In this document: piece by piece, positions 27,862-37,729 of the stretch | Layout: the number at the start of each line of letters is the position of its first letter | Numbering within the stretch: position 1 is the first letter of the stretch | Assembly: GCF_002263515.1 (NCBI RefSeq) | Contig: NZ_CP022752.1 | Coordinates: forward strand, 5,084,001-5,148,000 | Source: Actinopolyspora erythraea | Lineage (GTDB): Bacteria; Actinomycetota; Actinomycetes; Mycobacteriales; Pseudonocardiaceae | DNA: 64,000 nucleotides | Reading direction: 5' to 3' | Made by a program: the position numbers and the translations under genes | Notes under the pieces: model-generated | Databases searched by the model: none | What the model was told of the DNA's origin: nothing | What the model saw: the letters and a program-made list of their open reading frames with translations, nothing else

Positions 27862-28620
27862 ATGTCCGGAATCGAACAACAACGCCGCCACGTCCACCAG
27901 ACCCTGAGCGAACACCTTGGCGCCGCCGAGGCCGGACGCATCACGGCCATGGCCCGAACCGCAGTCGCGCTGAGCACCGACAGCGAAACGGGAGAACCAC
28001 TCGGTCACTCCCACCTCGGCGGCGACGCGCTACTACCACCGGACACGACATGGCCACACCACGAATCGAGACCACTCGAACTGCTCGCCGTCCTCGACCT
28101 CACCGCCGCCGCGCCACTGAACCCCGAACTACCACTGCCCCGGCACGGGGTACTCAACCTGTTCTACGTGGAGAACCTGCCGCACGGAGACTCGGCGGGC
28201 GACTACGAGAGCTGTCGGATCGTGCCCGCCGAACCGGAAACGGCGGTGCGGAGCGCTCCTCCCAGGAGCGTGCGGCGCCACCACGAACGGGCGCTGTACG
28301 GAAAAACCGTCCTCACCCTTCCCGATCCGTTCGAGGACGAGCGGGATGGCGGTGACGTGAGAGAGAAATACGTGGACGCGTACGAGGAGATCCACGGTCG
28401 GGACAACCAGGGAGATCACTTGATCGGCGGTTGGCCGAGCCTGGTGCAGGGCTCCGTGTTCTCCCCTTCCGGAGAGGACCTCCTGCTGGTCCAGCTGGAC
28501 ACCGACGACCGGATGGACTGGTGCTGGGGGGACATGGGCAGCCTGTACTTCACCATCGGGGAGCGAGCGCTGCGAGCGGGCGACTTCAGCCGCGCCGAGG
28601 TGTTCATGCAGTGCTCCTGA
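27862..28620 (+). CDS. DUF1963 (YwqG-like) protein
   Basis: The 252-residue protein has the DUF1963 pattern: HSHLGGDALLPPDTTWPHHE near residue 50, LELLAVLDLTA, then GVLNLFYVENLP, HLIGGWPSLVQGSVFSPS and LLVQLDTDDRMDWCWGDMGS, ending in LYFTIGERALRAGDFSRAEV. This family has no settled function. ATG 27862 fits the family start; the upstream frame is less likely. It stands alone between the flavohaemoglobin and the hspR operon and ends in a hairpin. Confidence 0.8.
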   Translation: MSGIEQQRRHVHQTLSEHLGAAEAGRITAMARTAVALSTDSETGEPLGHSHLGGDALLPPDTTWPHHESRPLELLAVLDLTAAAPLNPELPLPRHGVLNLFYVENLPHGDSAGDYESCRIVPAEPETAVRSAPPRSVRRHHERALYGKTVLTLPDPFEDERDGGDVREKYVDAYEEIHGRDNQGDHLIGGWPSLVQGSVFSPSGEDLLLVQLDTDDRMDWCWGDMGSLYFTIGERALRAGDFSRAEVFMQCS

Positions 28621-28624
28621 CGGC

Positions 28625-28661
28625 TTCGCGGCTCGGTGACCGTGCCGAAGAGAGCCGCGAA
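28625..28661. terminator. Shared terminator hairpin between DUF1963 and hspR
   Basis: TTCGCGGCTC (28625-28634) and GAGCCGCGAA (28652-28661) form a perfect 10-bp stem in the convergent gap. Confidence 0.55.
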
Positions 28662-28674
28662 ACCGTCAACGGCG

Positions 28675-29139
28675 TCAACGACGGCGCCGCTCGGGCTTCC
28701 AGACCACCAGCGCCGTCTCCTGCCGCACCGGCACCAGGTCGCGCCGGTAGGAGGCGTGCACCCGTGCGGCAGCCTGTTCGGCCGCGGCATAGGCCGCCGC
28801 GACCTCCTCGGTGAGTTCCTTGACCTTGTCGCGCAGTGCGTCGACCTGGTTCTCCAGCTCGATGATGCGCTTGATGCCCGCGAGGTTCACGCCCTCCTCC
28901 TGGGAGAGCCGCTGAACCTCGCGGAGCACCGCGATGTCGCGCGCGGAGTAGCGCCTGCCACCGGCCGGGGTCCGGCCCGGCGAGACGAGACCCAGCCGGT
29001 CGTAGCTGCGGAGCGTCTGGGCGTGCAGCCCGGACAGCTCCGCGGCGACCGAGATCACGAAAACCGGGGTGTCCTCGGAAGCACCCGGTGGGAACCCGGC
29101 CATGCCACCGGATTCCGCAGCGGACTCACGCGCGGTCAT
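28675..29139 (-). CDS. hspR: HspR, repressor of the heat-shock operon
   Basis: The 154-residue MerR-type protein has the DNA-binding part [20 protein letters not shown] and [20 protein letters not shown], then a long coiled-coil (INLENQ-like stretch at about 90-130). HspR binds HAIR inverted repeats, with DnaK as co-repressor, and is released on heat stress. It is the last gene of the dnaK operon, overlapping dnaJ by 4 bp. Two HAIR-like sites upstream of dnaK and one upstream of clpB in this window are its probable targets. Confidence 0.95.
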   Translation of the reverse strand: MTARESAAESGGMAGFPPGASEDTPVFVISVAAELSGLHAQTLRSYDRLGLVSPGRTPAGGRRYSARDIAVLREVQRLSQEEGVNLAGIKRIIELENQVDALRDKVKELTEEVAAAYAAAEQAAARVHASYRRDLVPVRQETALVVWKPERRRR

Positions 29140-30332
29140 TCCGCCCTCCGGACCAGCTCGTTCAGCTCGGCTCTGGGGTCGTGCTGCTCCGTCGCCTCGG
29201 CATAGGCACGCAACGCCTCGGAGGCCTTGCCGTCCAACTTGTTCGGAACGGCCACCTGCAACGTCACCAGCAAGTCCCCGCTGCTGCCGTCCTTCCTGCC
29301 GATACCCTTGCCGCGCACCCGGAGGGTGCGACCGCTGTCGGTGCCCGCGGGCACCTTCACCGATACCTTGCTCTCCAGGGTCGGCACGGTCAACGTAGCG
29401 CCCAACGCCAGTTCGGGGAAGGTCACCGGGACGGTGATCGTGAGGTCGTGCCCCGACCTGCCGAACACTCGGTGGGGATTCACGTGCACCACGACGTAGA
29501 GGTCACCCGAGTTGCCGCCGTTGCGACCGGGTTCGCCCTGGTGCGCCAGCCTGATCCGTTGGCCGTCGGAGACGCCCTGCGGGATCCGCACGGTCAACGT
29601 CCTGGTGCGGGTGCTGACGCCCTCACCCCGGCACTCCTGGCAGGGATTGTCGACGACCCGGCCACGCCCACGGCAGTCCGGGCACGGCTCGCTGAACGCG
29701 AAGGCCCCCTGGTTCCGCGTGACCGCACCCTGCCCGGCGCAGGTCGAGCACGTCCGGGGAGTGGTTCCCGGACGCGCGCCCGAACCGTGGCAGGTGGAGC
29801 ACGTGGTGGGACTCGAAAGCCGCAGCGGAACGGTCGCGCCCTTCACCGCCTCGGTGAAGTCGATGCGGACCTCGGTCTCCACATCGGACCCCCTGCTCGG
29901 CCTGCTGGCCGTACCGGCACCGCCCCTGCGGTTGCCGAACAGCCCGCCGAACAGGTCGCCGATCCCACCGGTCTGGCCGGCGGCACCACCGCCGAACAGG
30001 TCACCGATGTCGAAGCCGGGACCGCCCGCGCCGCCGGGTTGGCCGCCGAAACCGCCACCGAAACCGCCGAAGCCCCCCTGGCCGCCGCCTCCGGCGGCGA
30101 ACAGCCTGCGGGCCTCGTCGTACTGCTTGCGCTTCTCCGGATCGGAGAGCACGCCGTAGGCCTCGGAAACGGCCTTGAACTTGTTCTCGGCCTTGGTGTC
30201 GCCCGGGTTGGCGTCGGGGTGGTTCTCCCGGGCCAGCTTCCGGTATGCCTTCTTGATCTCGTCGGCCGAGGCGTCGGAGGAGACGCCCAGTTCGGCGTAG
30301 AAATCCTTGTCGAGCCATTCCCTGGCACTCAC
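29136..30332 (-). CDS. dnaJ: DnaJ co-chaperone
   Basis: The 398-residue protein has a J domain (residues about 8-75, with the HPD motif in [10 protein letters not shown]), a Gly/Phe-rich linker ([12 protein letters not shown]), four zinc-finger repeats ([32 protein letters not shown]) and a C-terminal client-binding domain. GTG 30332 was chosen because GGAGGG precedes it and the protein then starts with [15 protein letters not shown]. It delivers clients to DnaK and stimulates its ATPase. Confidence 0.95.
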   Translation of the reverse strand: MSAREWLDKDFYAELGVSSDASADEIKKAYRKLARENHPDANPGDTKAENKFKAVSEAYGVLSDPEKRKQYDEARRLFAAGGGGQGGFGGFGGGFGGQPGGAGGPGFDIGDLFGGGAAGQTGGIGDLFGGLFGNRRGGAGTASRPSRGSDVETEVRIDFTEAVKGATVPLRLSSPTTCSTCHGSGARPGTTPRTCSTCAGQGAVTRNQGAFAFSEPCPDCRGRGRVVDNPCQECRGEGVSTRTRTLTVRIPQGVSDGQRIRLAHQGEPGRNGGNSGDLYVVVHVNPHRVFGRSGHDLTITVPVTFPELALGATLTVPTLESKVSVKVPAGTDSGRTLRVRGKGIGRKDGSSGDLLVTLQVAVPNKLDGKASEALRAYAEATEQHDPRAELNELVRRAE

Positions 30333-30470
30333 CGGACGTCCCTCCTTCCGTCCCGATCCGTCGACGTGCACCACAACGGCCCACCGGACAGCGGTGACCG
30401 GCCCCGTGGAAACACCGGTGCGAGCCCGTAACGGTTACTGAACACGGCAGTTCCTAAGCAGTCTCGTGAA

Positions 30471-31219
30471 TCAGCCTTGTTCGGACGTCTCGCCCTGCGA
30501 CTCCGGCTCGGCACCGTCGCCCGCGGGTTCGTAGTCGGTGACTCCGACCATCGCCGGACGCAGCACCCGATCACCGAAGCGGTAACCGCGCCGCAGCACC
30601 GTCGTCACCGTGGGCCCGGAGACCTCGGAGGAGGTCTCGTGCTGGACGGCCTCGTGCACACTCGGGTCGAACTCCTCGCCCTCCTGGCCGAAACCCTCCA
30701 GACCGGCTTCGGACAGCGCGGACTTGAGCTTGTCCGCGACCGCCTTGAACGGACCGGTCAGGTCACCGTGCGAATCGGCACGTTCGAGGTCGTCCAACAC
30801 CGTGAGCAGGGATTCCGCCACGGACGCCTTCGCGTTGTTGATCACCGACTCCCGGTCGCGCTCGACGCGCTTGCGGTAGTTGGCGTATTCGGCCTGAACA
30901 CGCTTCACGTCGGCGGTGAGCTCCTCGACCTGGCGACGCAGCTCGGTCTCCGCGTCCGATGCGGGAGCCTCCGCCTCGGCGGCGGTCTCCACGGCCTCCG
31001 CCTCGGCGGCGACCTTGGCGAGTTCGTCGTCCAACGACCCGGACATGCTGTCGGTCACCTCACCGGCATCCGACTCGCTCCCGTCACCGGACCGGCGCTC
31101 GCCCGTCTCCGGGTCGATCCTGCGCCGGTCCCGTACGACGACGGGCTCCTGCTCGCCCTCTTCACCCGTGCCGGAGGCCTGCTGCTGCGGCCCCCCGTCC
31201 TGTTCTGGCTTGTTCGGAG

Positions 31220-31223
<4 letters not shown>
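30471..31223 (-). CDS. grpE: GrpE nucleotide-exchange factor
   Basis: The 250-residue protein has an unusually long acidic head (about 85 residues, Glu/Ala-rich), a long dimerising coiled-coil (about 87-140, [20 protein letters not shown]) and the GrpE beta domain ([37 protein letters not shown]). It releases ADP from DnaK. Its start overlaps the dnaK stop by 4 bp. A 138-bp gap separates it from dnaJ. Confidence 0.95.
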
Positions 31224-33085
<1,862 letters not shown>

Positions 33086-33131
33086 TGAAGTCTCCTCCAG
33101 CGTGTTGTTTCTCTGCCTAGGACTGATAACT

Positions 33132-33208
33132 CCTGAGCCCTACTGACTCAAGTAGTACCGAAACCGAGTCCGATCCGTCAAACCGCCTTTGAGTCTCGGC
33201 GGCTCAAG
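33132..33208 (-). promoter_or_regulatory. Two HAIR-like HspR sites upstream of dnaK
   Basis: Site 1 on the minus strand is CTTGAGT-N7-GCTCAGG (33152-33132); the first arm is perfect. Site 2, as read on the plus strand, is TTTGAGT-N7-GCTCAAG (33188-33208), with near-perfect arms. They are 47 and 103 nt upstream of the dnaK start and 56 bp apart, so two HspR dimers could sit on one face-spaced region. Confidence 0.75.
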
Positions 33209-33529
33209 ATTCCTGCCTGGTCAACGCGTGACCAGCCACGATTGTTCCGGAGCAGTCCCCACGCGGGGTGTGATCCGTGTCGCCGGGACCGGTTCCCGCG
33301 AAGGCTCCCGCCGCGAAGTGGGATCGTCGGCCACCACGCCGACAGCGGGCCGGCGCGCGGTGGACGGATCGGGAAGCCACCCGGCGGGAGCTCGGCCACC
33401 CCGACTCACGCGGGCCCGGCAACTACCGGCCCCGCACCGGACGAGCCACTTTCGGGGGATTCCCAGCCCGGGGAGCCAACAATCACGCCCCCGCGAACAC
33501 GCGGGGGCGTCGCCGGCGCTTCCGCCGGA
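33209..33529. other. Gene-free stretch with a terminator for the DUF4097 gene
   Basis: No convincing frame is seen. The perfect 11-bp hairpin ACGCCCCCGCG (33485-33495) / CGCGGGGGCGT (33500-33510) with loop AACA lies 20 bp beyond the DUF4097 stop and is the probable end of its transcript. Confidence 0.6.
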
Positions 33530-34306
33530 TCAGGAGCTCTCGACCTCTATCGACCCGCTGCCGGTGGACAGCCGCAGCGAGCGCTCCGCGTCCGAGTCGC
33601 GGGGCACCTCGACGTCGGTGGAGCCGCTGCCGGTGTCGGCGCGGACGCTGTACTCCTCGGCCGGGACGGTGAGCTCGATACCGCCGGAACCGCTGTCGGC
33701 GCGCACGGCGCGGGGATCGGACAGCTCCAGGGAGATCCGGCCCGAACTGGTGCGCGTCGTCACGTCCCCGGCGCGGATCGCCTCGCCCTCGATCCCGCCG
33801 CTGCCGGTCTCCACGTCCACCGGACCACCGATGCCGGTCAGCTCGATACTCCCGGAGCCGGTGTGGGCCCTGACCGCTCCGCCGATGTCGCGCAGCTCCA
33901 GCGCACCCGAGTCCACCCGGACGTCGGTCGAGGCCATGCCGGTGACGTCCAGCGAACCGGCCCCGAGCTCTCCGGTGACCGGAACCCGCCGGGGCAGGGT
34001 GACCTCGTAGTCCACCTCGCAGTTCCAACCGCAGTCGGTGTCGAGCACGAGCGCGCCGTCATCGACCCGGTGGGAGGTCTCCTCGCTCCGCCCCCAGCCG
34101 CTCCACCAGCCGTCGCGCTCCTCGCGAACCCGCGTTTCGGCACCGGCACGGTAGCTGACGTCCACGCTGCCACCGCCCGAACGCAGCTCCACGGCGGAAA
34201 CCCCCGAGGGCGAGCCGCTCCGGACGTCAGCGGGACCTCCCCACGCGAGCACCGCACCACCCAGCAGAACGAGTACGGCCCCACCGACCGCGAGCCCCGT
34301 GCGCAT
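33530..34306 (-). CDS. DUF4097 beta-strand-repeat protein, membrane-anchored
   Basis: The 258-residue protein has one N-terminal hydrophobic segment (LAVGGAVLVLLGGAVLAWGG), either an anchor or an uncleaved signal, and then a long run of short beta repeats built on G-S-G-x-I-E-L and T-x-S-G, typical of the DUF4097 adhesin-like fold. It should face the outside of the membrane. ATG 34306 follows GGGAG at a good distance; GTG 34315 and ATG 34312 are alternatives. The function of the family is unknown. Confidence 0.8.
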   Translation of the reverse strand: MRTGLAVGGAVLVLLGGAVLAWGGPADVRSGSPSGVSAVELRSGGGSVDVSYRAGAETRVREERDGWWSGWGRSEETSHRVDDGALVLDTDCGWNCEVDYEVTLPRRVPVTGELGAGSLDVTGMASTDVRVDSGALELRDIGGAVRAHTGSGSIELTGIGGPVDVETGSGGIEGEAIRAGDVTTRTSSGRISLELSDPRAVRADSGSGGIELTVPAEEYSVRADTGSGSTDVEVPRDSDAERSLRLSTGSGSIEVESS

Positions 34307-34572
34307 CGTCATCACTCCCGGTTCCAGCGGATTCCTCGGTCATCCGGCACGGTCAAGCTACCGCCGGCGGAGCCGGGGCGGCATCGGTGAATTCCCCGGA
34401 ACTGTCCCGGATCCCCCGAAAGAGCGGCTCCGGGCGCCGGCCCACCCGGAGCCGCCGAGCGTACGGAGATCCGGGGCACTCCGCCCCCGCTACACGGGGA
34501 GCGCCGGAAGGACGGGGGCCCGGAACCATTAGAATCGTTCCAGGAGGCCATACGCCGTATTGAGGATGCCTG

Positions 34573-35439
34573 ATGTTGCGCGTCGCCGTCCCGAACAAGG
34601 GATCGCTGCACGGTCCGACCACCCAACTGCTGGAGGAGGCGGGCTACCGGCTGCACCGCGAACATCGCGCCCTGTTCGCCGAGGACCAGGCCAACAACGT
34701 GCGGTTCATCTTCTGGCGGGCCAGCGACATCGCGCGCAACGTGGGCGCCGGAGTGCTCGACGTCGGAATCACCGGCCAGGACCTGCTGGCCGGAGCGGGC
34801 ACGGCGGAGACCACCACCGAGCTGCTGCGGCTCGGGTTCGGCAGTTCACGGTTCTACTTCGCGGTCGCGGCCGACGGGCCGATCACCTCGGTGGCCGAGC
34901 TGGACGACAAGCGAGTGGCCACTTCGTTCCCCAAGCTCGCCGAGCAGGCCGCGGCGCGGCACGGCATCCGCGTCGAGGCGGTCGAGCTGGACGGGGCCGT
35001 GGAGACCGCCGTGGAACTGGGCCTGGCCGACGCGATAGCCGACGTGGTCGAGACGGGCTCCTCGCTGCGGGCCGCCGGGCTCGTCACCCTGGGCGAGCCG
35101 ATCCTGCGCTCCCAGGCGGTGCTGGTGCGCGGCTCCGGCGCCACCCTCGGCGAGGAGCGCGAACACGCCGTCGAGGTGCTGCGGCAGCGGCTGCGCGGCG
35201 TGCTCGACGCCCGCTCCTACGTGGTGATGGACTACAACTGCCCGCAGTCGGCCCTGGAAACGGCGACGGCGATCACCCCGGGCAAGGAGTCGCCCACCAT
35301 CTCCAACCTCACCGAACCCGGCTGGGTGGCGGTGCGGGCCATGGTGCCCCGCGCCGACGTACAGGACGTGATGGACAAGCTCGCCGAGGTGGGGGCGACC
35401 GAGATCCTGGTGACCCGTCTCGAAGCCTGCCGGCTGTGA
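34573..35439 (+). CDS. hisG: ATP phosphoribosyltransferase (first step of histidine synthesis)
   Basis: The 288-residue long-form HisG starts LRVAVPNKGSLHGPTTQLLE and contains the PRPP-binding region (DAIADVVETGSSLRAAGLV) and the C-terminal regulatory ACT-like domain (ATAITPGKESPTISNLTEPG). Long-form enzymes are inhibited by histidine. A GAGG site stands before ATG 34573. hisE, often directly upstream of hisG in actinobacteria, is not in this position: upstream lies a divergent DUF4097 gene. A small palindrome ATACGCCGTAT (34551-34561) precedes the start. Confidence 0.95.
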   Translation: MLRVAVPNKGSLHGPTTQLLEEAGYRLHREHRALFAEDQANNVRFIFWRASDIARNVGAGVLDVGITGQDLLAGAGTAETTTELLRLGFGSSRFYFAVAADGPITSVAELDDKRVATSFPKLAEQAAARHGIRVEAVELDGAVETAVELGLADAIADVVETGSSLRAAGLVTLGEPILRSQAVLVRGSGATLGEEREHAVEVLRQRLRGVLDARSYVVMDYNCPQSALETATAITPGKESPTISNLTEPGWVAVRAMVPRADVQDVMDKLAEVGATEILVTRLEACRL

Positions 35440-35447
35440 TGAGCGTG

Positions 35448-35468
35448 CCCTCCGGGACGCCCGGAGGG
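35448..35468 (+). terminator. hisG terminator hairpin
   Basis: CCCTCCGGG-ACG-CCCGGAGGG is a perfect 9-bp stem directly after the hisG stop, in a convergent gap. There is no T tract. Confidence 0.6.
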
Positions 35469-35564
35469 TGCCGCAGCGGAACCTCCCGCGTGTGCCGCTC
35501 CAGCGGCCCCGATCTCGGGAAGGTGGTACCGGGTCAACGGCGGGACCGAACCACGCGGCGAGCT

Positions 35565-36152
35565 TCAGCGGTCGGGGACCAGGTGCGCCAGCGCGGGCCG
35601 GAAGGCCTCGGGGCCGGGGGGTTCCTCCGCGATGAGGGCCTGCATCAGCAGTCCGTCGATGGCCGCGAGCAGCGCGCTCACGGCCCCGGTGTCGCGTGTC
35701 CCGGTGTCGTGCACGTACCCGGCGGCCACCTCGATCCACCTCCGGGCTGCCGGGCGCAGCGCGGGCCTGCGCGCGGCTAGCAGGTAGAGCTCGTACTCGG
35801 CCAGGGTCCTGCCGCGTTGTTCCCGCACCATCCGGGACAGCATCTCCGCGGTGGCGTTGGCCCATCCCTCGGGGTCGTCGACCACCCGCTCGGTCAGCGC
35901 GCGCAACTCGGCGATCATCGTCTCGCAGCTCTCCAGCAGCGCCGCGATCAGCACCCCGTCGATGCTCTCGAAGTAGTAGACGACCGAGGCCGGGGGAACA
36001 CCAGCCTCACGTGCGATGTTGCGGTGGCTGACCCTCGGGGTGCCGTCCCGCTCGATCACCCGCAGGGTGGCGTCGATGATCTCTCTGCGCCTGCGTTCCC
36101 CCTTGGCGCGACGTCCGTCGGGATGCTCGGCCGGCTTGTCGCCCCGGGTCAA
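35565..36152 (-). CDS. TetR-family regulator of the SMR efflux gene
   Basis: The 195-residue protein has a TetR DNA-binding domain (REIIDATLRVIERDGTPRVS, HRNIAREAGVPPASVVYYFE) and an all-helical ligand domain. A TTG start at 36152 is preferred: GGGAGG precedes it and it overlaps the SMR stop by a few bases, so the two genes are coupled. It most likely represses the operon until a toxic cation binds. Confidence 0.88.
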   Translation of the reverse strand: MTRGDKPAEHPDGRRAKGERRRREIIDATLRVIERDGTPRVSHRNIAREAGVPPASVVYYFESIDGVLIAALLESCETMIAELRALTERVVDDPEGWANATAEMLSRMVREQRGRTLAEYELYLLAARRPALRPAARRWIEVAAGYVHDTGTRDTGAVSALLAAIDGLLMQALIAEEPPGPEAFRPALAHLVPDR

Positions 36153-36472
36153 TGCGCACCTCCCGCCTCCAGCGCGACCACACCGCCGATGATCAGCAGG
36201 ATCCCCGCGATCTGGGTCAGCGTCATGGTCTCGTTCAAAAACAGGGCTCCGATCAGCACCACCAGCGCGACGCCCGCCGCGGACCAGATGGCGTAGGCGA
36301 CCCCCACCGGGATGCCCATCTTGAGCACGTTCGCCAGCGCCACGAACGCGGAGCCGTACCCGATCACCATCAGCACCAGCGGCAACGGCCTGCTCAACCC
36401 GTCGACGAACCGCAACGAGATCGTGCCGAGCACCTCCGACAGGATCGCCGCCACCAACACGATGTAGGCCAA
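36149..36472 (-). CDS. SMR-family multidrug efflux protein
   Basis: The 107-residue, four-helix protein has the SMR key residue Glu13 in the first helix (VLVAAILSEVLGTISLR) and the motif GVAYAIWSAAGVALVVLIGA. SMR proteins work as antiparallel dimers and exchange lipophilic cations or guanidinium for protons. The TetR gene follows with overlap. Guanidinium export cannot be excluded. Confidence 0.92.
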   Translation of the reverse strand: MAYIVLVAAILSEVLGTISLRFVDGLSRPLPLVLMVIGYGSAFVALANVLKMGIPVGVAYAIWSAAGVALVVLIGALFLNETMTLTQIAGILLIIGGVVALEAGGAH

Positions 36473-36534
36473 CTGACCTCCGAACGCCCGAACGGATCGT
36501 CACGCGAACCGCGACACGACCACACGACCAAAAC

Positions 36535-36563
36535 TTGAACGACTGTACTACTTCTTCAATATA
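36535..36563 (-). promoter_or_regulatory. Promoter/operator of the SMR-TetR operon
   Basis: TTGAA (36535-36539) and TTCAA (36555-36559) form an inverted repeat with a 15-bp spacer, and TATATT occurs on the minus strand at 36563-36558. This is the only AT-rich patch upstream of the SMR gene. Confidence 0.4.
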
Positions 36564-36712
36564 CCGTTCCCCGCCCCGGGTGTCGATGTCTCGTCGAAGC
36601 GGCGGACGGCGCGCTCCGCGACCCATCGCCGCCTGATCCCTCCGCTGGCCCCACGCGTGGATCGTGCCCCGCACCGGAGCCGAGTAGGAGTTCCCGGCTC
36701 GGACACCACCGC

Positions 36713-37180
36713 TCAGCGGCGACCGCCGGAGCCGCCCCCGTCGCCCGAGCCGAAGATCGTCATTCCCAGCAGGATCACGGCCCAGATCCCCATCGGGAAG
36801 ATCGGCCAGAAGAACTGGGGCTCACCGGAGGTGATCGAGGTGATCAACCAGATCCCGACCAGTACGAAGGAAGTGCCCGCCCAGTCGCGCCACTCGGCGG
36901 CGCGGCTCCGGGCTCCGCCGCGCCCGCGTTCGGCCGGTTCGCCCTCCTCCGGCTCGGCCACGGGCCCGCGCGAAGGCCGTGCCGATCCCCGCTCGGCGGG
37001 GAGATCGCGCGTCAGCTGCTCCAGGTCACCACGGGTGACGGCGGCGTAGGCCCGCCCCACCCGCTCGTCGAACTCGGCTATGCCGAGCCTGCCCTCGTTC
37101 AGCGCGAGGCGCAGCCGCTCCGCGACCTCCTCCCGCTCCGCGTCGGAAGCGCGCATCTCCCGCTCATCGGGGCCGGCCAT
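36713..37180 (-). CDS. DUF1707 membrane protein
   Basis: The 155-residue protein begins with a DUF1707 domain (MRASDAEREEVAERLRLALN, GRLGIAEFDERVGRAYAAVT, DLEQLTRDLP), then a charged linker and two helices (FVLVGIWLITSITSG, FPMGIWAVILLGMTIFG). DUF1707 is a small actinobacterial domain of unknown action near the membrane. ATG 37180 follows GGGAGG. It faces the large iron-sulfur gene divergently across a 549-bp gap. Confidence 0.85.
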   Translation of the reverse strand: MAGPDEREMRASDAEREEVAERLRLALNEGRLGIAEFDERVGRAYAAVTRGDLEQLTRDLPAERGSARPSRGPVAEPEEGEPAERGRGGARSRAAEWRDWAGTSFVLVGIWLITSITSGEPQFFWPIFPMGIWAVILLGMTIFGSGDGGGSGGRR

Positions 37181-37729
37181 CACGCCTCCCGGACTGGCCG
37201 TTCAGGAATCCGCTCGCACCGGGCCGCCGGTGCGCCACGACGAGGCACCAGGATACCGAAGACGCTCGCCGGGACGGCACCGTTTCGCACGAACGGGGCG
37301 AAGCGGTGAGAACCGGCAGCGCCTCCCGAGGCCCCACCCGCACGATCAGCCGTACCACCCGATCCGACCTCACTCGATCGATCGAGAATTCTTCTCGCCC
37401 GCCGGAGTGGCGAAAATCGCACCCGCCTCGACCTCGGTTCATGCAGCCGCACCGACGGGGCCACACCGGCCGCGAAACCGGCTCGCCCGGGCGGGCGAGG
37501 AACGAGGCGTGAACGAAAAAACCGTCATGCGCAGCGAAAACTCCCATACCGCCGCCCGCCGCGACCGAAACGGGACACGCACGGACCAGCACCCCCGCCC
37601 TACTGGTTTTTCGGTTCGGCATCTCGCACAATCACCGACTGTTCCCACCACGAGCTACGCCCCTCTGGTTACCGATGAGTAATAGGAGCTAAGCTCGGCG
37701 TTCAAACCCGCTAACAGGAGGCCACGAGC
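37181..37729. other. Gene-free divergent promoter region with a TTAC-N6-GTAA site
   Basis: No convincing gene lies here. Close to the iron-sulfur gene, TTAC-CGATGA-GTAA (37669-37682) is an inverted repeat about 48 nt before its start and may be an operator. An AGGAGG ribosome-binding site follows. The rest is featureless. Confidence 0.5.
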
